Source: Candidatus Sysuiplasma superficiale
GTDB lineage: Archaea; Thermoplasmatota; Thermoplasmata; Sysuiplasmatales; Sysuiplasmataceae
Direction: 5' to 3'
NCBI GenBank assembly: GCA_019720975.1
Contig: JAGVSJ010000012.1
Coordinates: 1-58,996, forward strand
DNA: 58,996 bases
Under the pieces are notes generated by a model. The model worked only from the letters and a program-made list of their open reading frames with translations. It had not been told where the DNA came from and ran no database searches. Below are positions 1 to 9,001 of this stretch, piece after piece (the first letter of the stretch is position 1; the number at the start of each line of letters is the position of its first letter). A program made the translations under genes and the position numbers.

Positions 1-903
1 CCCTCTATGTTCTCAGCATGTTATTCAGTGAAGGAAGCTTCAAGTATATTCTCAGTTGATGAAGACACTGTCTACAGATGGGCAGAGCGCTGAAACAGCG
101 AGAAGAGCGTTGCGGACCTTGAGCGGTCCGGAAGACCGCCGACACTCAGCGAGAAGGAGAAGAAGGAAATCAGGCATCTTGTCGACGAGAATGACACCAG
201 TAAGCAGGGCATCGCAGTCTCTGAGGAGACAATAAGGCGATGCCTGAGGGAGATGGGCGCCCGCTATGTCAAGGCAACGCTGGAATACGCCGAGACATAC
301 GGCGCCGATGTAGTCAGGGAGAGGGAGGAGTTCGCCAGGCAGTTCACCAGGGACATGAGTGCAAAGCCGGAGGATGTCGTCATCCTCTTCGAGGACGAGA
401 TGTCCATAGACCGCTCTCACAACGGCGACTACGGCTGGGCGTTCGAAGAACGTCTCACACTCAGGACACCGCAGCGCATGTATGAGAAGCGCATAAACGG
501 CTTCGGTGCAGTCAACCCGCTCAGGGGGAGGGTGTTCATGATGAACACCACGGAGGCAAAGTCGAAGTCACTGATAAGGTTCCCTGAAAGGCTGCTTCTC
601 AGGCACAGAGGAAAGAGGCTGTGGATTTATCTTGACAACCCGCCCGTGCACAGGTCGAAGGTGCCGAAGAAATGGATTGCAGGCCATCCGCGGGTTGTGC
701 TCAAGCCGCTCCCGAGATACTCGCCTGACATCAACCCGCAGGAACAGTGGTGGAACTATGAGAGGGCAAAGCTGCTCAACAACCGTTACTTCCCCACAAA
801 CAGAAGGCTCGGCGGTGCAGTCAGGCACTTTGTCAGTAACACACCGCCTGCGGCGGTGAAAAGTGTCTGCAACCTGACAGCAATATACGGACTGCTCAAA
901 TAG
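1..903 (+). pseudogene. IS630-type transposase, broken
   Basis: The catalytic part (from about 253) has the DDE layout of IS630/Tc1-like transposases: Asp/Glu cluster FEDEMS near 390, second Asp in IYLDNPPVH near 630, and the closing PRYSPDINPQEQWW near 715-755. Reading the same frame upstream gives a helix-turn-helix region (VKEASSIFSVDEDTVYRWAE) interrupted by TGA at 91-93, where family members usually have Trp. Between the linker (GRPPTLSEKEKKEI) and VSEETIRRCLREMG the usual stretch of some 15-20 residues seems to be missing, which suggests an in-frame deletion. The reading frame runs off the left edge, so the true start is not visible. Only a truncated protein from an internal start (253) could be made, and it would lack the DNA-binding part. 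No terminal inverted repeat could be paired because the left end is outside the window. Confidence 0.85.
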
Positions 904-1091
904 CCGCATTACTTTCGAGGAATGCTATAACAAATTCACCTGTGAAATGTGTGGGAACAGCAGCTTTTGACTATGTAATACGCAGGTGGATTTTTTGTAG
1001 TACCCTTTCTTAAATCATCATGCCCGACCTTTGGGACACCTTCTCAGTGTCGTTGTGCATCACACCGATCTGTCAATTCCCTTTCAGTAAG

Positions 1092-1102
1092 AGAGATATA
1101 AT
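1092..1102 (+). promoter_or_regulatory. TATA-like box for the MFS gene
   Basis: AGAGATATAAT lies about 60 bases before the ATG at 1158. This would leave a leader of about 30 bases that contains a purine-rich GAGGAA stretch before the start. It is weaker than the other promoters in this window. Confidence 0.4.
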
Positions 1103-1157
1103 GGTCTCACCACACCCTCCTTCTGCTTCCTCGGGATAGAGGAAGAGGAAACGTCGA

Positions 1158-2426
1158 ATGTTGCGTCTCACAAGGCCGGCGGCAATAAGGCAGCTCTCCA
1201 TATTGCAGTCCTATTTCTCGCTCAATCGTGAGGAAAGGATCTTCCTCATCAATGTGAACATTTTCATGCTTGGAAATGCAATTTCCTCCATCTTTGTAAC
1301 GCTCTTTCTGTGGGTATCCACAAAGAGCTTTTTCGTGATAGCCTATTATCAGCTGTTCTCCGCTGTTTTCATACCTGCAGGTTACCTGTTTTACGGATAT
1401 CTTTCCGACAGAGTAAGAGCCTCATCCGTCTACAGGGCCGGGATTCTCTCTTTCCTTCTGTTCTATCTGCTTCTACTCGTGCTTGGCGAAAGAGCTTCGG
1501 ATTTCGTATCTGTTATAGGAACACTCAATGGCCTTGCAACAGGCCTGTTCTACACGGGAAACAATGTCCTTGTCTATGACTTAGTTCGCGGTGCAAACAG
1601 AATACATTATTCAAGACTCAATAATATGATTAATCCGCTTACGGGCATTGCGGGTCCAGCGATTTCAGGCATCCTTCTCCTTCTGATACACGGTTTTTAC
1701 GGATACTACTCCGTCTTTGCCATGTCAGCACTCATTTTCCTATACGCCCTGTTCAGGAGCACAGGCATAAATTCGAGGATAAGCAGCCGTCAGTTCAGCC
1801 TTAAAAAGACAGTTGAAGTATGGTTTGAAAACAGGAGTTACAGGCATCTGAGCATCAACGACTTCGTGCGCGGTTTCGTATCAATGATGAGCTCCATAGC
1901 TATTGTGGCTCTCGTCTACATCTCATCCCGCTACGCCCCATACGTTGCTGATTTTGCCATCGTATCGTCTGTCATGCAGGTTCTGACGGCGATGAACGTG
2001 CATGTGCGTGAAAGGCCCACTCTTTCGCTGCTTGCTCTGACGGGCTCCTTGCTTATGGTGTTTTCAACGCTGCTTCTACTTCCTCCCCTCAGCTATGGCA
2101 AGATGCTCCTTTACGGCACTGCAGCGGGTGTTGCCGGTCCCCTTATCTCTATTCCCTATTCCACCTCAGTCCTGGATGCCATAGACACGGACCCATATCC
2201 GGCCACAAACAGAACATATTACATCGTAAACCGCGAATATACTCTTCTTTTTGCGAGGAGCAGCGCCATCCTCGTATTCATTGCGGTCTATTCGGCTGGA
2301 AGGGATATAATATACGTATCTCTCCTCATGATCTTCGCGTCTGTTCTCCAGATGATTGTTCCCTTCATTATAGATTCATTCTACAAACGTCGCGCAACAT
2401 CACCTACGGAAATAATCGTCAGCTGA
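1158..2426 (+). CDS. MFS transporter
   Basis: A 422-residue integral membrane protein with about twelve hydrophobic segments, the size and layout of the major facilitator superfamily. Segments begin near residue 28 (NVNIFMLGNAISSIFVTLFLW) and continue to near 405. The short loop after the second segment reads YGYLSDRVRASSVYRAG, matching the MFS loop 2-3 signature (G-x3-D-R/K-x-G/R-R/K). The N-terminal 25 residues are basic and cytoplasmic. The substrate cannot be told from sequence; similar proteins are annotated as drug or sugar exporters. The gene stands alone, between the broken transposase and a convergent acetyltransferase gene. Confidence 0.85.
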   Translation: MLRLTRPAAIRQLSILQSYFSLNREERIFLINVNIFMLGNAISSIFVTLFLWVSTKSFFVIAYYQLFSAVFIPAGYLFYGYLSDRVRASSVYRAGILSFLLFYLLLLVLGERASDFVSVIGTLNGLATGLFYTGNNVLVYDLVRGANRIHYSRLNNMINPLTGIAGPAISGILLLLIHGFYGYYSVFAMSALIFLYALFRSTGINSRISSRQFSLKKTVEVWFENRSYRHLSINDFVRGFVSMMSSIAIVALVYISSRYAPYVADFAIVSSVMQVLTAMNVHVRERPTLSLLALTGSLLMVFSTLLLLPPLSYGKMLLYGTAAGVAGPLISIPYSTSVLDAIDTDPYPATNRTYYIVNREYTLLFARSSAILVFIAVYSAGRDIIYVSLLMIFASVLQMIVPFIIDSFYKRRATSPTEIIVS

Positions 2427-2505
2427 GTAAAATGCGCATCCCGGGTGCAAAACCCTTTACTGCATCTGGCATCGTTATTTGTCACTGCATTCTTGAAAAC
2501 CCGGT

Positions 2506-3621
2506 TCAGATATAGTTCAGATCGTCCGTCTTCATTAGCTGTATTCCGAGAGATCCCCTGCCTGTTCCGAAGAGCCATTTTGTGAGTTTGGCCGCACCAA
2601 CTATCTTCTTTGTGCCAAATGGACCCGCGAATGTCCAGGTGCCTTTGGCGATTGTGCTTACCTTCACCTCTGCACCAAGGTGCTCTGAGAACCAGGGCTG
2701 TAGTTCAGCAATGAGCCTAATCACGTTCATGGGCCTCACTGTCCCCTGTATATTCTCCTCAGAATATGCTATGTTGTTTGATGCCAGAATGGACAGCATG
2801 CTGAAATCGTCAGGAAGAAAACTGAACTCTATGCTTCTTCCCGCATAGTATGATGTGATGTCCGCCAGTGATTCAAAGAACGCCTGTCTGGAACCCGCCC
2901 ATTCCCATATCTTCACATGTTCAGGGTTTCTGGAATCCGTGCTCGCGACTGCGTAAGCCATCAGGCTGCCTCCTCTCTCAACCTCGAAAAGCTGCATGTT
3001 CCAGTCATGCCTTCTGAACCAGAATGCATTCAGTACGGTGCGCATGAATTTGGAATCTCTATGGTATCTGTATGGTTCCGCCCGATATATTTTGAGAAGC
3101 CTCTTTCCTTCCCCCGCCCTTCCCTTTTCAGGTATGTGACGGACATCAGATGCACTGTGTGTTCGAATCTGTGCTATCTCACCTTCACTCACCCTAGCCC
3201 TGAGCATTCTCCCGGTTTCTATGCATTCCATCCTCTTGTAAAGTCCTCTGGTTCCTGATATGAGCAGGAGTGAAGTATCCCCTTTCTCAAGGTCTGAGAA
3301 TATGCAGCGGAGTATCTTCGTTGCATACTGCCTCCCGCGGTATTCAGGGAGTGTGGCAACTGAACCTAGAGATGCCACTGATATCGAAGAGCCGTTAATG
3401 TTGCATCTGTACTTCACGAAACCTGCATGACTGACAACCTTCCCGTCCGATTCTATGTAATAGAGATTCGATGCATTTTCACTGGAAAAGAGGTGAGGAA
3501 ATGCTTCCCCCATTCCGTACCCCTTCGGTGCCTTGCTCCTCATCACCTTGTTCACTGTCTCGACCAGTTCAGGTAACCTCGACGGTGTTCCTCTCTTCAC
3601 CTTCGGTTCAGCAGGGTTCAT
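2506..3621 (-). CDS. GNAT acetyltransferase, Eis-like
   Basis: An N-terminal GNAT domain (about residues 15-135 from the ATG at 3621) carries the acetyl-CoA-binding stretch VASLGSVATLPEYRGRQYAT. A second alpha/beta part with a C-terminal sterol-carrier-like tail follows, as in the Eis family of multi-domain N-acetyltransferases (about 370-400 residues). The substrate is unknown; Eis members acetylate amino groups of aminoglycosides, polyamines or proteins. A TTG codon 18 bases upstream is in frame. A TATA box at 3644-3655 predicts transcription from about 3624, so the ATG at 3621 is the likely leaderless start. It is convergent with the MFS gene. Confidence 0.8.
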   Translation of the reverse strand: MNPAEPKVKRGTPSRLPELVETVNKVMRSKAPKGYGMGEAFPHLFSSENASNLYYIESDGKVVSHAGFVKYRCNINGSSISVASLGSVATLPEYRGRQYATKILRCIFSDLEKGDTSLLLISGTRGLYKRMECIETGRMLRARVSEGEIAQIRTHSASDVRHIPEKGRAGEGKRLLKIYRAEPYRYHRDSKFMRTVLNAFWFRRHDWNMQLFEVERGGSLMAYAVASTDSRNPEHVKIWEWAGSRQAFFESLADITSYYAGRSIEFSFLPDDFSMLSILASNNIAYSEENIQGTVRPMNVIRLIAELQPWFSEHLGAEVKVSTIAKGTWTFAGPFGTKKIVGAAKLTKWLFGTGRGSLGIQLMKTDDLNYI

Positions 3622-3643
3622 AAGATATGTCAATGACAATGCT

Positions 3644-3655
3644 GTAATTAATTTT
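3644..3655 (-). promoter_or_regulatory. TATA box, acetyltransferase gene
   Basis: AAAATTAATTAC on the minus strand is centred about 27 bases before the ATG at 3621, which predicts a leaderless transcript. Confidence 0.6.
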
Positions 3656-3726
3656 CACACGTGGCAGCCAACGGAAGGTTCTGTGTTAAAATCCGAGTCA
3701 GGGAGCTGAGTCTGCGGAACCTTCAC

Positions 3727-5376
3727 TCATTCTCTTCTCAGCTTGTTTTGCAGACCGCACTTTCCCGCCGAACTCCATATGTTGCCCACAACTCTGTCCA
3801 GATTCTCAGCCTTCCTCTCAGACAGCCACAGTTTCTCAAACTTGCTGGAAAACTCCTTGAAATCATTCTCGGAGGCCCTGCCCTCAGCAACCTTGATCGC
3901 AAGATTCAGGCTCAACCTGGCGAAATTCAGATCCTCCGGCAGTTCAATGCGAGCAATTTTTCCCCGCACCCTTTTCCATTCCGCCAGTTCCCCATTCTCA
4001 TGCGGCAGCATCCCGGGCGGGTTCTGGATGATCTTCCTCACCCGCTTGCTTAATGAGTGTTCACCCAGCAGTATTCTCGCCTCCAGAATCTCTTTGCTTT
4101 CACCGGACAGAGCCATCCAAGCCTCCTTCCAGTCCCCGCCTTCTGAGAGGCATGAGCCTGCAACAAGAAGCGGTTGCAGGAAGGAAAAGAGGCATTCTGA
4201 TCCTCCGTCCCCCCATGCCGTGATTATGAAACCCCTCAGTCCGCTGCTCTTTGCGGCAGAAAAGAAATTCTCCATATTTTTGAGCGCAACATCGAAATCA
4301 GGATAGAATGTGAGCCAGTTGGAGAGCCCAGGGCAGGCAAACTGCCGATCCTTATGTCCTATGGAATCGATTTTGCCGGAGAAGTGATCCTTGTCTCCGT
4401 CAGTATAATCCCAGTGTGCTATGAACACATCATTCCATAAGTCGCTCTTCACAACTTCGGCCCATCTCATCCTGCCTTCGGGATTGAGATACATTCCGGT
4501 GAGCATGTCTCCCCACAGTATCGGCTCCTTTCCATGCCTCTTTACCAGTTCGATTATCGATTTGTAATGTTCAATATAGAGCTCAGGTCCCCTGTATTGA
4601 CCGAGCCTGTCCAGACTCCTTCCCCTTCCGAGAGACCAGGTCTCATCCCCTCCAACCAGGACATATTTGCTTTCGCTGAGTGAAAGTGCATCTTCAAGCA
4701 GTCCGAGGGCAAGTTTCTTTGCCTCCGGATTGGTGAGGTCAAGGCAGTCATCACCTCTCCACCATAGCTCCGAAAGTCCTGAATATTTTTCAAGCGTAAG
4801 TATGTGCTCCATGTGGCCAAGCAGTTCCAGGGAGGGAAAAACATCAATGCCCATCAACCTGCCATAATTGAAAATCCTCCTGAATTCACCCTCTTTCATT
4901 CTGCCTCTTCCATTTCCAATTTCCCTGTAATTTCTCCAGGGAAAGAGATCTTCGAAATAAATTGAGAAATGTGTGTACTTCAAGAGAAACAGCCATCTGA
5001 TCATACCCATTGCAGTGTCGACTGTCGGGACTCCGCCCCTTGCAATGTCGAGATGAAAGCAGCGGAATTCGAAATCCATCCTTTCCTCGACGCTGACCTC
5101 CGGCAGGTAGCCGTGACCCTGAAGAATCAGCTGAATGATTGTCGCAAACGCGATTTCCTTCTTTCCCCAGTACCTTATCACACCTTCTTCGACAGAAACT
5201 CCCTGGCCGCCGCGCTCCTCCTTCCTCAGCTTCCACCTGCCCTTCCTTATACCGAACTCCCGAAATATCCTTTCCGTGCCATAGGAAAGGCCGTCAAATT
5301 TCAACCATCTCCCGTCAAAGGACAGGCTTGCAGGCTCCGGCACAATTACTGGTCTTTCACCCCGTTTTCCTTCCAT
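3727..5376 (-). CDS. GH20 beta-N-acetylhexosaminidase-like
   Basis: A 549-residue glycoside hydrolase family 20-like protein. The TIM barrel starts near residue 104 (RCFHLDIARGGVP). The hallmark acid pair is in YVLVGGDETW, Asp244-Glu245; in this family Asp positions the substrate acetamido group and Glu is the general acid. Aromatic substrate-pocket residues occur in HWDY and ITAWGDGG further on. Residues 1-100 look like the small N-terminal GH20b domain. No signal peptide is seen, so it is probably cytoplasmic. It would remove terminal GlcNAc or GalNAc from imported oligosaccharides. It is divergent from a NagZ-like GH3 gene at 5538, forming an amino-sugar hydrolase pair. A TATA box at 5401-5411 places transcription at about the ATG. 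Confidence 0.85.
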   Translation of the reverse strand: MEGKRGERPVIVPEPASLSFDGRWLKFDGLSYGTERIFREFGIRKGRWKLRKEERGGQGVSVEEGVIRYWGKKEIAFATIIQLILQGHGYLPEVSVEERMDFEFRCFHLDIARGGVPTVDTAMGMIRWLFLLKYTHFSIYFEDLFPWRNYREIGNGRGRMKEGEFRRIFNYGRLMGIDVFPSLELLGHMEHILTLEKYSGLSELWWRGDDCLDLTNPEAKKLALGLLEDALSLSESKYVLVGGDETWSLGRGRSLDRLGQYRGPELYIEHYKSIIELVKRHGKEPILWGDMLTGMYLNPEGRMRWAEVVKSDLWNDVFIAHWDYTDGDKDHFSGKIDSIGHKDRQFACPGLSNWLTFYPDFDVALKNMENFFSAAKSSGLRGFIITAWGDGGSECLFSFLQPLLVAGSCLSEGGDWKEAWMALSGESKEILEARILLGEHSLSKRVRKIIQNPPGMLPHENGELAEWKRVRGKIARIELPEDLNFARLSLNLAIKVAEGRASENDFKEFSSKFEKLWLSERKAENLDRVVGNIWSSAGKCGLQNKLRRE

Positions 5377-5400
5377 AGCAGTCTGGGAAGCCGATGGTGC

Positions 5401-5411
5401 ATGATATAGAA
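5401..5411 (-). promoter_or_regulatory. TATA box, GH20 gene
   Basis: TTCTATATCAT on the minus strand lies about 26 bases before the ATG at 5376. It faces the GH3 promoter at 5494-5503, so the two hydrolase genes share a short divergent control region. Confidence 0.6.
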
Positions 5412-5493
5412 TAACATTTCTGGATGCTCAATGTGCTCTTCCACATTTTAAACGAGATGCCCCATTTATGCTGTGGATCTGCGCACCGGAAAC

Positions 5494-5503
5494 TTTTATT
5501 AAA
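5494..5503 (+). promoter_or_regulatory. TATA box, GH3 gene
   Basis: TTTTATTAAA predicts transcription from about 5525. The in-frame GTG at 5529 or ATG at 5538 would then have almost no leader. The in-frame ATG at 5424 lies upstream of the promoter and is not a credible start. Confidence 0.65.
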
Positions 5504-5537
5504 TCAGGATGTAACTAAGCGGCCACAAGTGAATCCA

Positions 5538-7175
5538 ATGAGCTCAAAGAAGGATGAAATCGACGCCCTGGCGGGGTTTGTGATACAGACAGGCATAGGA
5601 GGAAGGGAACCACATGATGTTGAATCCGATCTCAGGGAACTGAAGGTCTCAAGCATACTCCTGTTCAAGCGCGATCTTGTTGGCGAAACAGGCAGGATAG
5701 CAAGAAAGATATCGGCGGCAAGAAGTTTGCTGAAGCAATTTCAGAACTCAGATTTGATGGAACCTCTCTTTGCGGCGGATCAGGAAGGAGGCAATGTTGC
5801 CAGAATAGAGGCACTTGCATCTCCAAGCGCAATGGCGTACGGTGCAGCGGGCGACATAAGGCTCACTGCACATTCCGCACGTTGCGTGGCAGATTATCTC
5901 AGCAAACTCGGCATCAACTGGAACCTGGCGCCTGTCCTTGATGTTGTTATGGATCCGAACAATCCAATAATATCGACGAGATCATTCGGCTTCGATGCCG
6001 ATATTGTTTCAAAACATGGCGCCGCATTCATAAAAGGCATGAATGACGGTGGTGTCATTGCGTGCGCAAAACATTTTCCCGGACATGGGAGGACCGCCAC
6101 TGATTCGCATCTCGACCTTCCGGTAATCGATGTTTCCCTGAATGAAATGCTTACGAATGACATACAGCCATTTGTCGCAGCAATACGGGCAGGTGTCGGT
6201 TCCATAATGATTGGCCACATGAATTTTCCCTCCATCCAGGGAAACAGTGAAGAACCCGCCTCCGTCTCCAGGGAGGTCGTAACTTCATTGCTCAGGGAAA
6301 GACTGGGATACAGGGGGCTCATTGTGACAGACGCACTGGAAATGCATGCCGTTTCCGACAGGTACGGTGTTGGAGAAGCATCTGTGAGGGCTCTGCAGGC
6401 CGGGTGCGACATGGTGATGACAACGGAGTTCGATCAGGCGTATGAGGCAAAGAACTCAATTATTGATGCACTCTCAAAGGGGAATCTCAAGATATCACAG
6501 CTTCGTGCCTCGAGGCAGAGGATACTCAAAGTTATGCGGGCACTGCGGGGCATCAGGGAGGGCAGAACAAAGATCAGGTATCTCCAGCCTTCGTTTGAAG
6601 TGCTGGAGATGAAGGCGAGGGCCGCATTTCAGCTTTCAGCCCACAAGTCCGTATACTCAAGATCATTCGACAACCCTCTTGCACCAGGCGAAAGGATCGG
6701 TGTTGTTCTTTTTGACAGGAGGAGGCAGATAGCAGCCGACCCGGTTTCAGAGCGCTTTTCTGACTTGATACCCAGGAGCGGCCTCAAAGTAGCCTTCACA
6801 CTGAGATTCAGGGATCTGCCTGAAGGAAAGGATGAAACATCGCAGGCGGCAATGGCAGGGAAGTTCGCAGTGCAGGTTGCTAGGATGGTGCGCGATTCTC
6901 AGTGCGGATGCGCCGTTGTGAGAACGAATGAGTCTCACACAAGCCCGCTTCAACTCTCATTTATTGAACATTTGAGCAGGATGAAAGTGAGAACAGTTGC
7001 CATAGGCACGGGCTCGCCCTATGAGATAAAGGAGCTGGAAAGGAGGACAGGTGGTCATATCGAGTATCTCTGCTCGTACTGCCAGACACCTGAGTCGCTA
7101 ACTGCTGTTTTTGATGCACTCACAGGTGTATACACGCCATCCGGAGGACTGCCTGTTTCTGCCGGAAGTTTCTGA
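5538..7175 (+). CDS. NagZ-like GH3 beta-N-acetylhexosaminidase
   Basis: A glycoside hydrolase family 3 enzyme of the NagZ type, about 545 residues. The NagZ hallmark AKHFPGHGRTATDSH gives the Asp189-His191 catalytic dyad that replaces the usual GH3 acid/base, and the nucleophile is Asp265 in GLIVTDALEM. A second alpha/beta domain (about residue 375 on) makes it longer than single-domain E. coli NagZ and closer to two-domain Gram-positive forms. Known NagZ enzymes release GlcNAc from cell-wall muropeptides. No signal peptide is seen, so a cytoplasmic role on imported sugars is likely. A paralogue lies at 54157-55770 with the same motifs. The start follows from the TATA box at 5494; GTG at 5529 is the alternative. 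Confidence 0.88.
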   Translation: MSSKKDEIDALAGFVIQTGIGGREPHDVESDLRELKVSSILLFKRDLVGETGRIARKISAARSLLKQFQNSDLMEPLFAADQEGGNVARIEALASPSAMAYGAAGDIRLTAHSARCVADYLSKLGINWNLAPVLDVVMDPNNPIISTRSFGFDADIVSKHGAAFIKGMNDGGVIACAKHFPGHGRTATDSHLDLPVIDVSLNEMLTNDIQPFVAAIRAGVGSIMIGHMNFPSIQGNSEEPASVSREVVTSLLRERLGYRGLIVTDALEMHAVSDRYGVGEASVRALQAGCDMVMTTEFDQAYEAKNSIIDALSKGNLKISQLRASRQRILKVMRALRGIREGRTKIRYLQPSFEVLEMKARAAFQLSAHKSVYSRSFDNPLAPGERIGVVLFDRRRQIAADPVSERFSDLIPRSGLKVAFTLRFRDLPEGKDETSQAAMAGKFAVQVARMVRDSQCGCAVVRTNESHTSPLQLSFIEHLSRMKVRTVAIGTGSPYEIKELERRTGGHIEYLCSYCQTPESLTAVFDALTGVYTPSGGLPVSAGSF

Positions 7176-7402
7176 GCGATCTGATTCCACGTCACTCTCA
7201 ACAGATGCTGCGCACTTTCAACCGGACCGCATGTCCTCTCTACATTAAGCAGAGCCGCACAGGTTCCTTGAATCTGTATGCCAGCGGACGCAGTGCCAAG
7301 GAATGGTAATCATCCTTCTCTTCTGCGATCCTTCTCTGCCGCAGCGACACTGTAGCTGATATGGCGGGATTGAAAGGATGGACAGGGCTGCAAAACTAAA
7401 AA
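7176..7402. other. Intergenic, no gene seen
   Basis: I see no convincing gene between the GH3 gene and the FKBP promoter. The short frames on the minus strand lack promoter and family resemblance. Confidence 0.6.
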
Positions 7403-7413
7403 GGTTTAAAAAC
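7403..7413 (+). promoter_or_regulatory. TATA box, FKBP gene
   Basis: GGTTTAAAAAC predicts transcription from about 7435, leaving a leader of about 19 bases. The leader contains GGTGGT (7443-7448), a plausible ribosome-binding site for the ATG at 7454. Confidence 0.6.
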
Positions 7414-7453
7414 AGCACCTGTAATGCCATCACATCAGTGCCGGTGGTAATCA

Positions 7454-8296
7454 ATGACAGAAGACGCCCAAATTAAAACTGAAAGCAGAGACGAAACTTC
7501 GCAGAAGATCAACCCGGGCGATATCGTTCAGCTTGAACTTGATGCTTGGATCAGTGAAACTGGAAAACTCTTTCAGACAACTAGCAAGGAGAATGCACAG
7601 AAGGAAGGGATATATGACGAGAAGACTGTCTACGGCCCTGTCTACGAAATAGCAGGCAAGAACAGGTTCTTCCCGGGGCTCGAGAAGTCAATCGCTTCAG
7701 CCAGCATCGGTCAGGAGGTTGTTGTGGAAATAAAGCCTGAAGAGGCTGCAGGGAGCAGGGATCCCGGCCTTGTCAAGCTTTATTCCATAAGGGAATTCGA
7801 ACGCATGAATGTCGAGCCGAAGGTGGGTGAGGATGTAAGGATAGGGGACCGCATCGGCAGGATATCACAGGTCACTGTAGGCAGGGTAAGGGTGGACTTC
7901 AACAATCCTCTCGCAGGTCATGTTCTGAAATACAGATACAGGGTGATCAGGAAGATAAGCGAAAGGCAGGAAAAGCTGAAGGCACTTCTTGAAATGTTCT
8001 ACGGTACAAGTTCTGGTTTCGACATTACGATAGAGGGCGATCGTGCAACAGTCGTTCTTCCTGATTCCTGCAAGCTGGATGCCCGCTGGATGAATGCAAA
8101 GCTGAGATTTGTCGCTGAGGCTTATGAAACAGCAGGAATGTCTGAGGTGAATTTCATCGAGAAGTACGTGAGGACCAGACCTGCGCCCGCGGCTGAAAAG
8201 GAAAGTGAAACGGTCGGAAAGGACTCAGTGAGTCAGAAGAGTGGGCAGGAGAGCAGTGCCGGCGAGGCTGCAGAAGGGAAGAAAGAGGGCGCCTGA
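7454..8296 (+). CDS. FKBP-type prolyl isomerase, long archaeal form
   Basis: A 280-residue FKBP/SlyD-family peptidyl-prolyl cis-trans isomerase and likely folding chaperone. The FKBP core begins at INPGDIVQLELDAWI (about residues 21-35) and includes FFPGLEKSI. An inserted flap (IF) chaperone domain follows, with VGRVRVDFNNPLAGHVL, which is diagnostic for the SlyD-like group. The long archaeal subgroup has an extra C-terminal domain, here about residues 175-245. The last 35 residues are a charged, Ser/Glu-rich tail that is probably disordered. It is cytoplasmic, as no signal peptide is present, and stands alone before tRNA-Arg. Confidence 0.92.
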   Translation: MTEDAQIKTESRDETSQKINPGDIVQLELDAWISETGKLFQTTSKENAQKEGIYDEKTVYGPVYEIAGKNRFFPGLEKSIASASIGQEVVVEIKPEEAAGSRDPGLVKLYSIREFERMNVEPKVGEDVRIGDRIGRISQVTVGRVRVDFNNPLAGHVLKYRYRVIRKISERQEKLKALLEMFYGTSSGFDITIEGDRATVVLPDSCKLDARWMNAKLRFVAEAYETAGMSEVNFIEKYVRTRPAPAAEKESETVGKDSVSQKSGQESSAGEAAEGKKEGA

Positions 8297-8346
8297 AATA
8301 TATTACATGGTGCGATCAAGCATCGGCATTCAGCCCTGAGCGCCTG

Positions 8347-8421
8347 GGGCGTGTGGCCTAGTCAGGATATGGCACTTGCCTCCTAAGCAAGTGGTCGTGG
8401 GTTCGAATCCCACCACGCCCG
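8347..8421 (+). tRNA. tRNA-Arg (anticodon CCU)
   Basis: A full cloverleaf can be drawn. The acceptor GGGCGTG (8347-8353) pairs with CACGCCC (8414-8420). The D arm starts GCC. The anticodon stem CTTGC/GCAAG encloses loop CTCCTAA with anticodon CCT at 8382-8384. The T arm GTGGG/CCCAC encloses TTCGAAT. The discriminator base is G8421 and no CCA is encoded. It reads AGG, a heavily used arginine codon in these genes. No intron is seen. Its 3' side adjoins a decayed toxin-antitoxin pair, a common integration context. Confidence 0.97.
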
Positions 8422-8594
8422 CTCAACAAAGAAGGGTGTTGGCAAGATTTGCAGAATCCCTCCATTCTGTGCCTGCCATCCTCTCTTGACAACGCCCTGC
8501 CACGCTCCTTCAGAACAGTTCAATTTTGACCAGTTTCGTCTTTGCTGATGACTTGCCGGGTCTTCAGACAACAAGGCAACCAAAGATTCGCGGA

Positions 8595-8996
8595 TTAAGA
8601 GATATTTACAAGCCTCAGCCCCTCTATTTGATCGAACCCGTCATCCAAACCCACAACAAGTTCACCATCCATAATCAAGGCTGTCGCGGCTGCGAAAGCA
8701 TCAGCAAGAGAGATGAGCCACAATGCCTTCAACTTCGCGGCCTGAGGCCACAGCTCACCGTCATCAATTTCGCATATCCGGACATCGTATTCCCTCACAT
8801 TCCTCTCCTTTTCGGCTGCCGCTTGCCCGCTCCTTAGGAGGAGTATACAGTAGAGTTCTGCAAGGTTAGCCACATTCACGTAACCCTTTGCCTTCTCTTC
8901 CGAAACATCGCTAAGCAGCTATGCTACGGTTTCAGCACCCTTCTCTCCAAGATAAAGCATGAGCAAAGAACTGGTGTCAAACACCAGCTTTCTCAC
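8595..8996 (-). pseudogene. vapC: VapC-like PIN toxin, interrupted by amber stop
   Basis: Translated from GTG at 8996, the frame gives MRKLVFDTSSLLMLYLGEKG and, past a TAG at 8919-8921 (codon 26), continues without shift into VNVANLAELY, then ALWLISLADAFAAATALIMD and LVVGLDDGFD, ending after 133 codons. This is a complete PIN-domain ribonuclease of VapC length. Its acidic residues are in place: the first Asp at residue 7, Glu in NLAELY, Asp in SLADAF and the late Asp cluster. One nonsense codon, likely from AAG, is the only visible damage. A GTG at 8879 could start a protein lacking the first catalytic Asp. It follows vapB by 5 bases. Confidence 0.85.
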
Positions 8997-9001
8997 TTTT
9001 T

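Noticed and set aside
8383-8583. 66-codon minus-strand frame
   Set aside because: It runs antisense through the tRNA gene and has no protein-like character.
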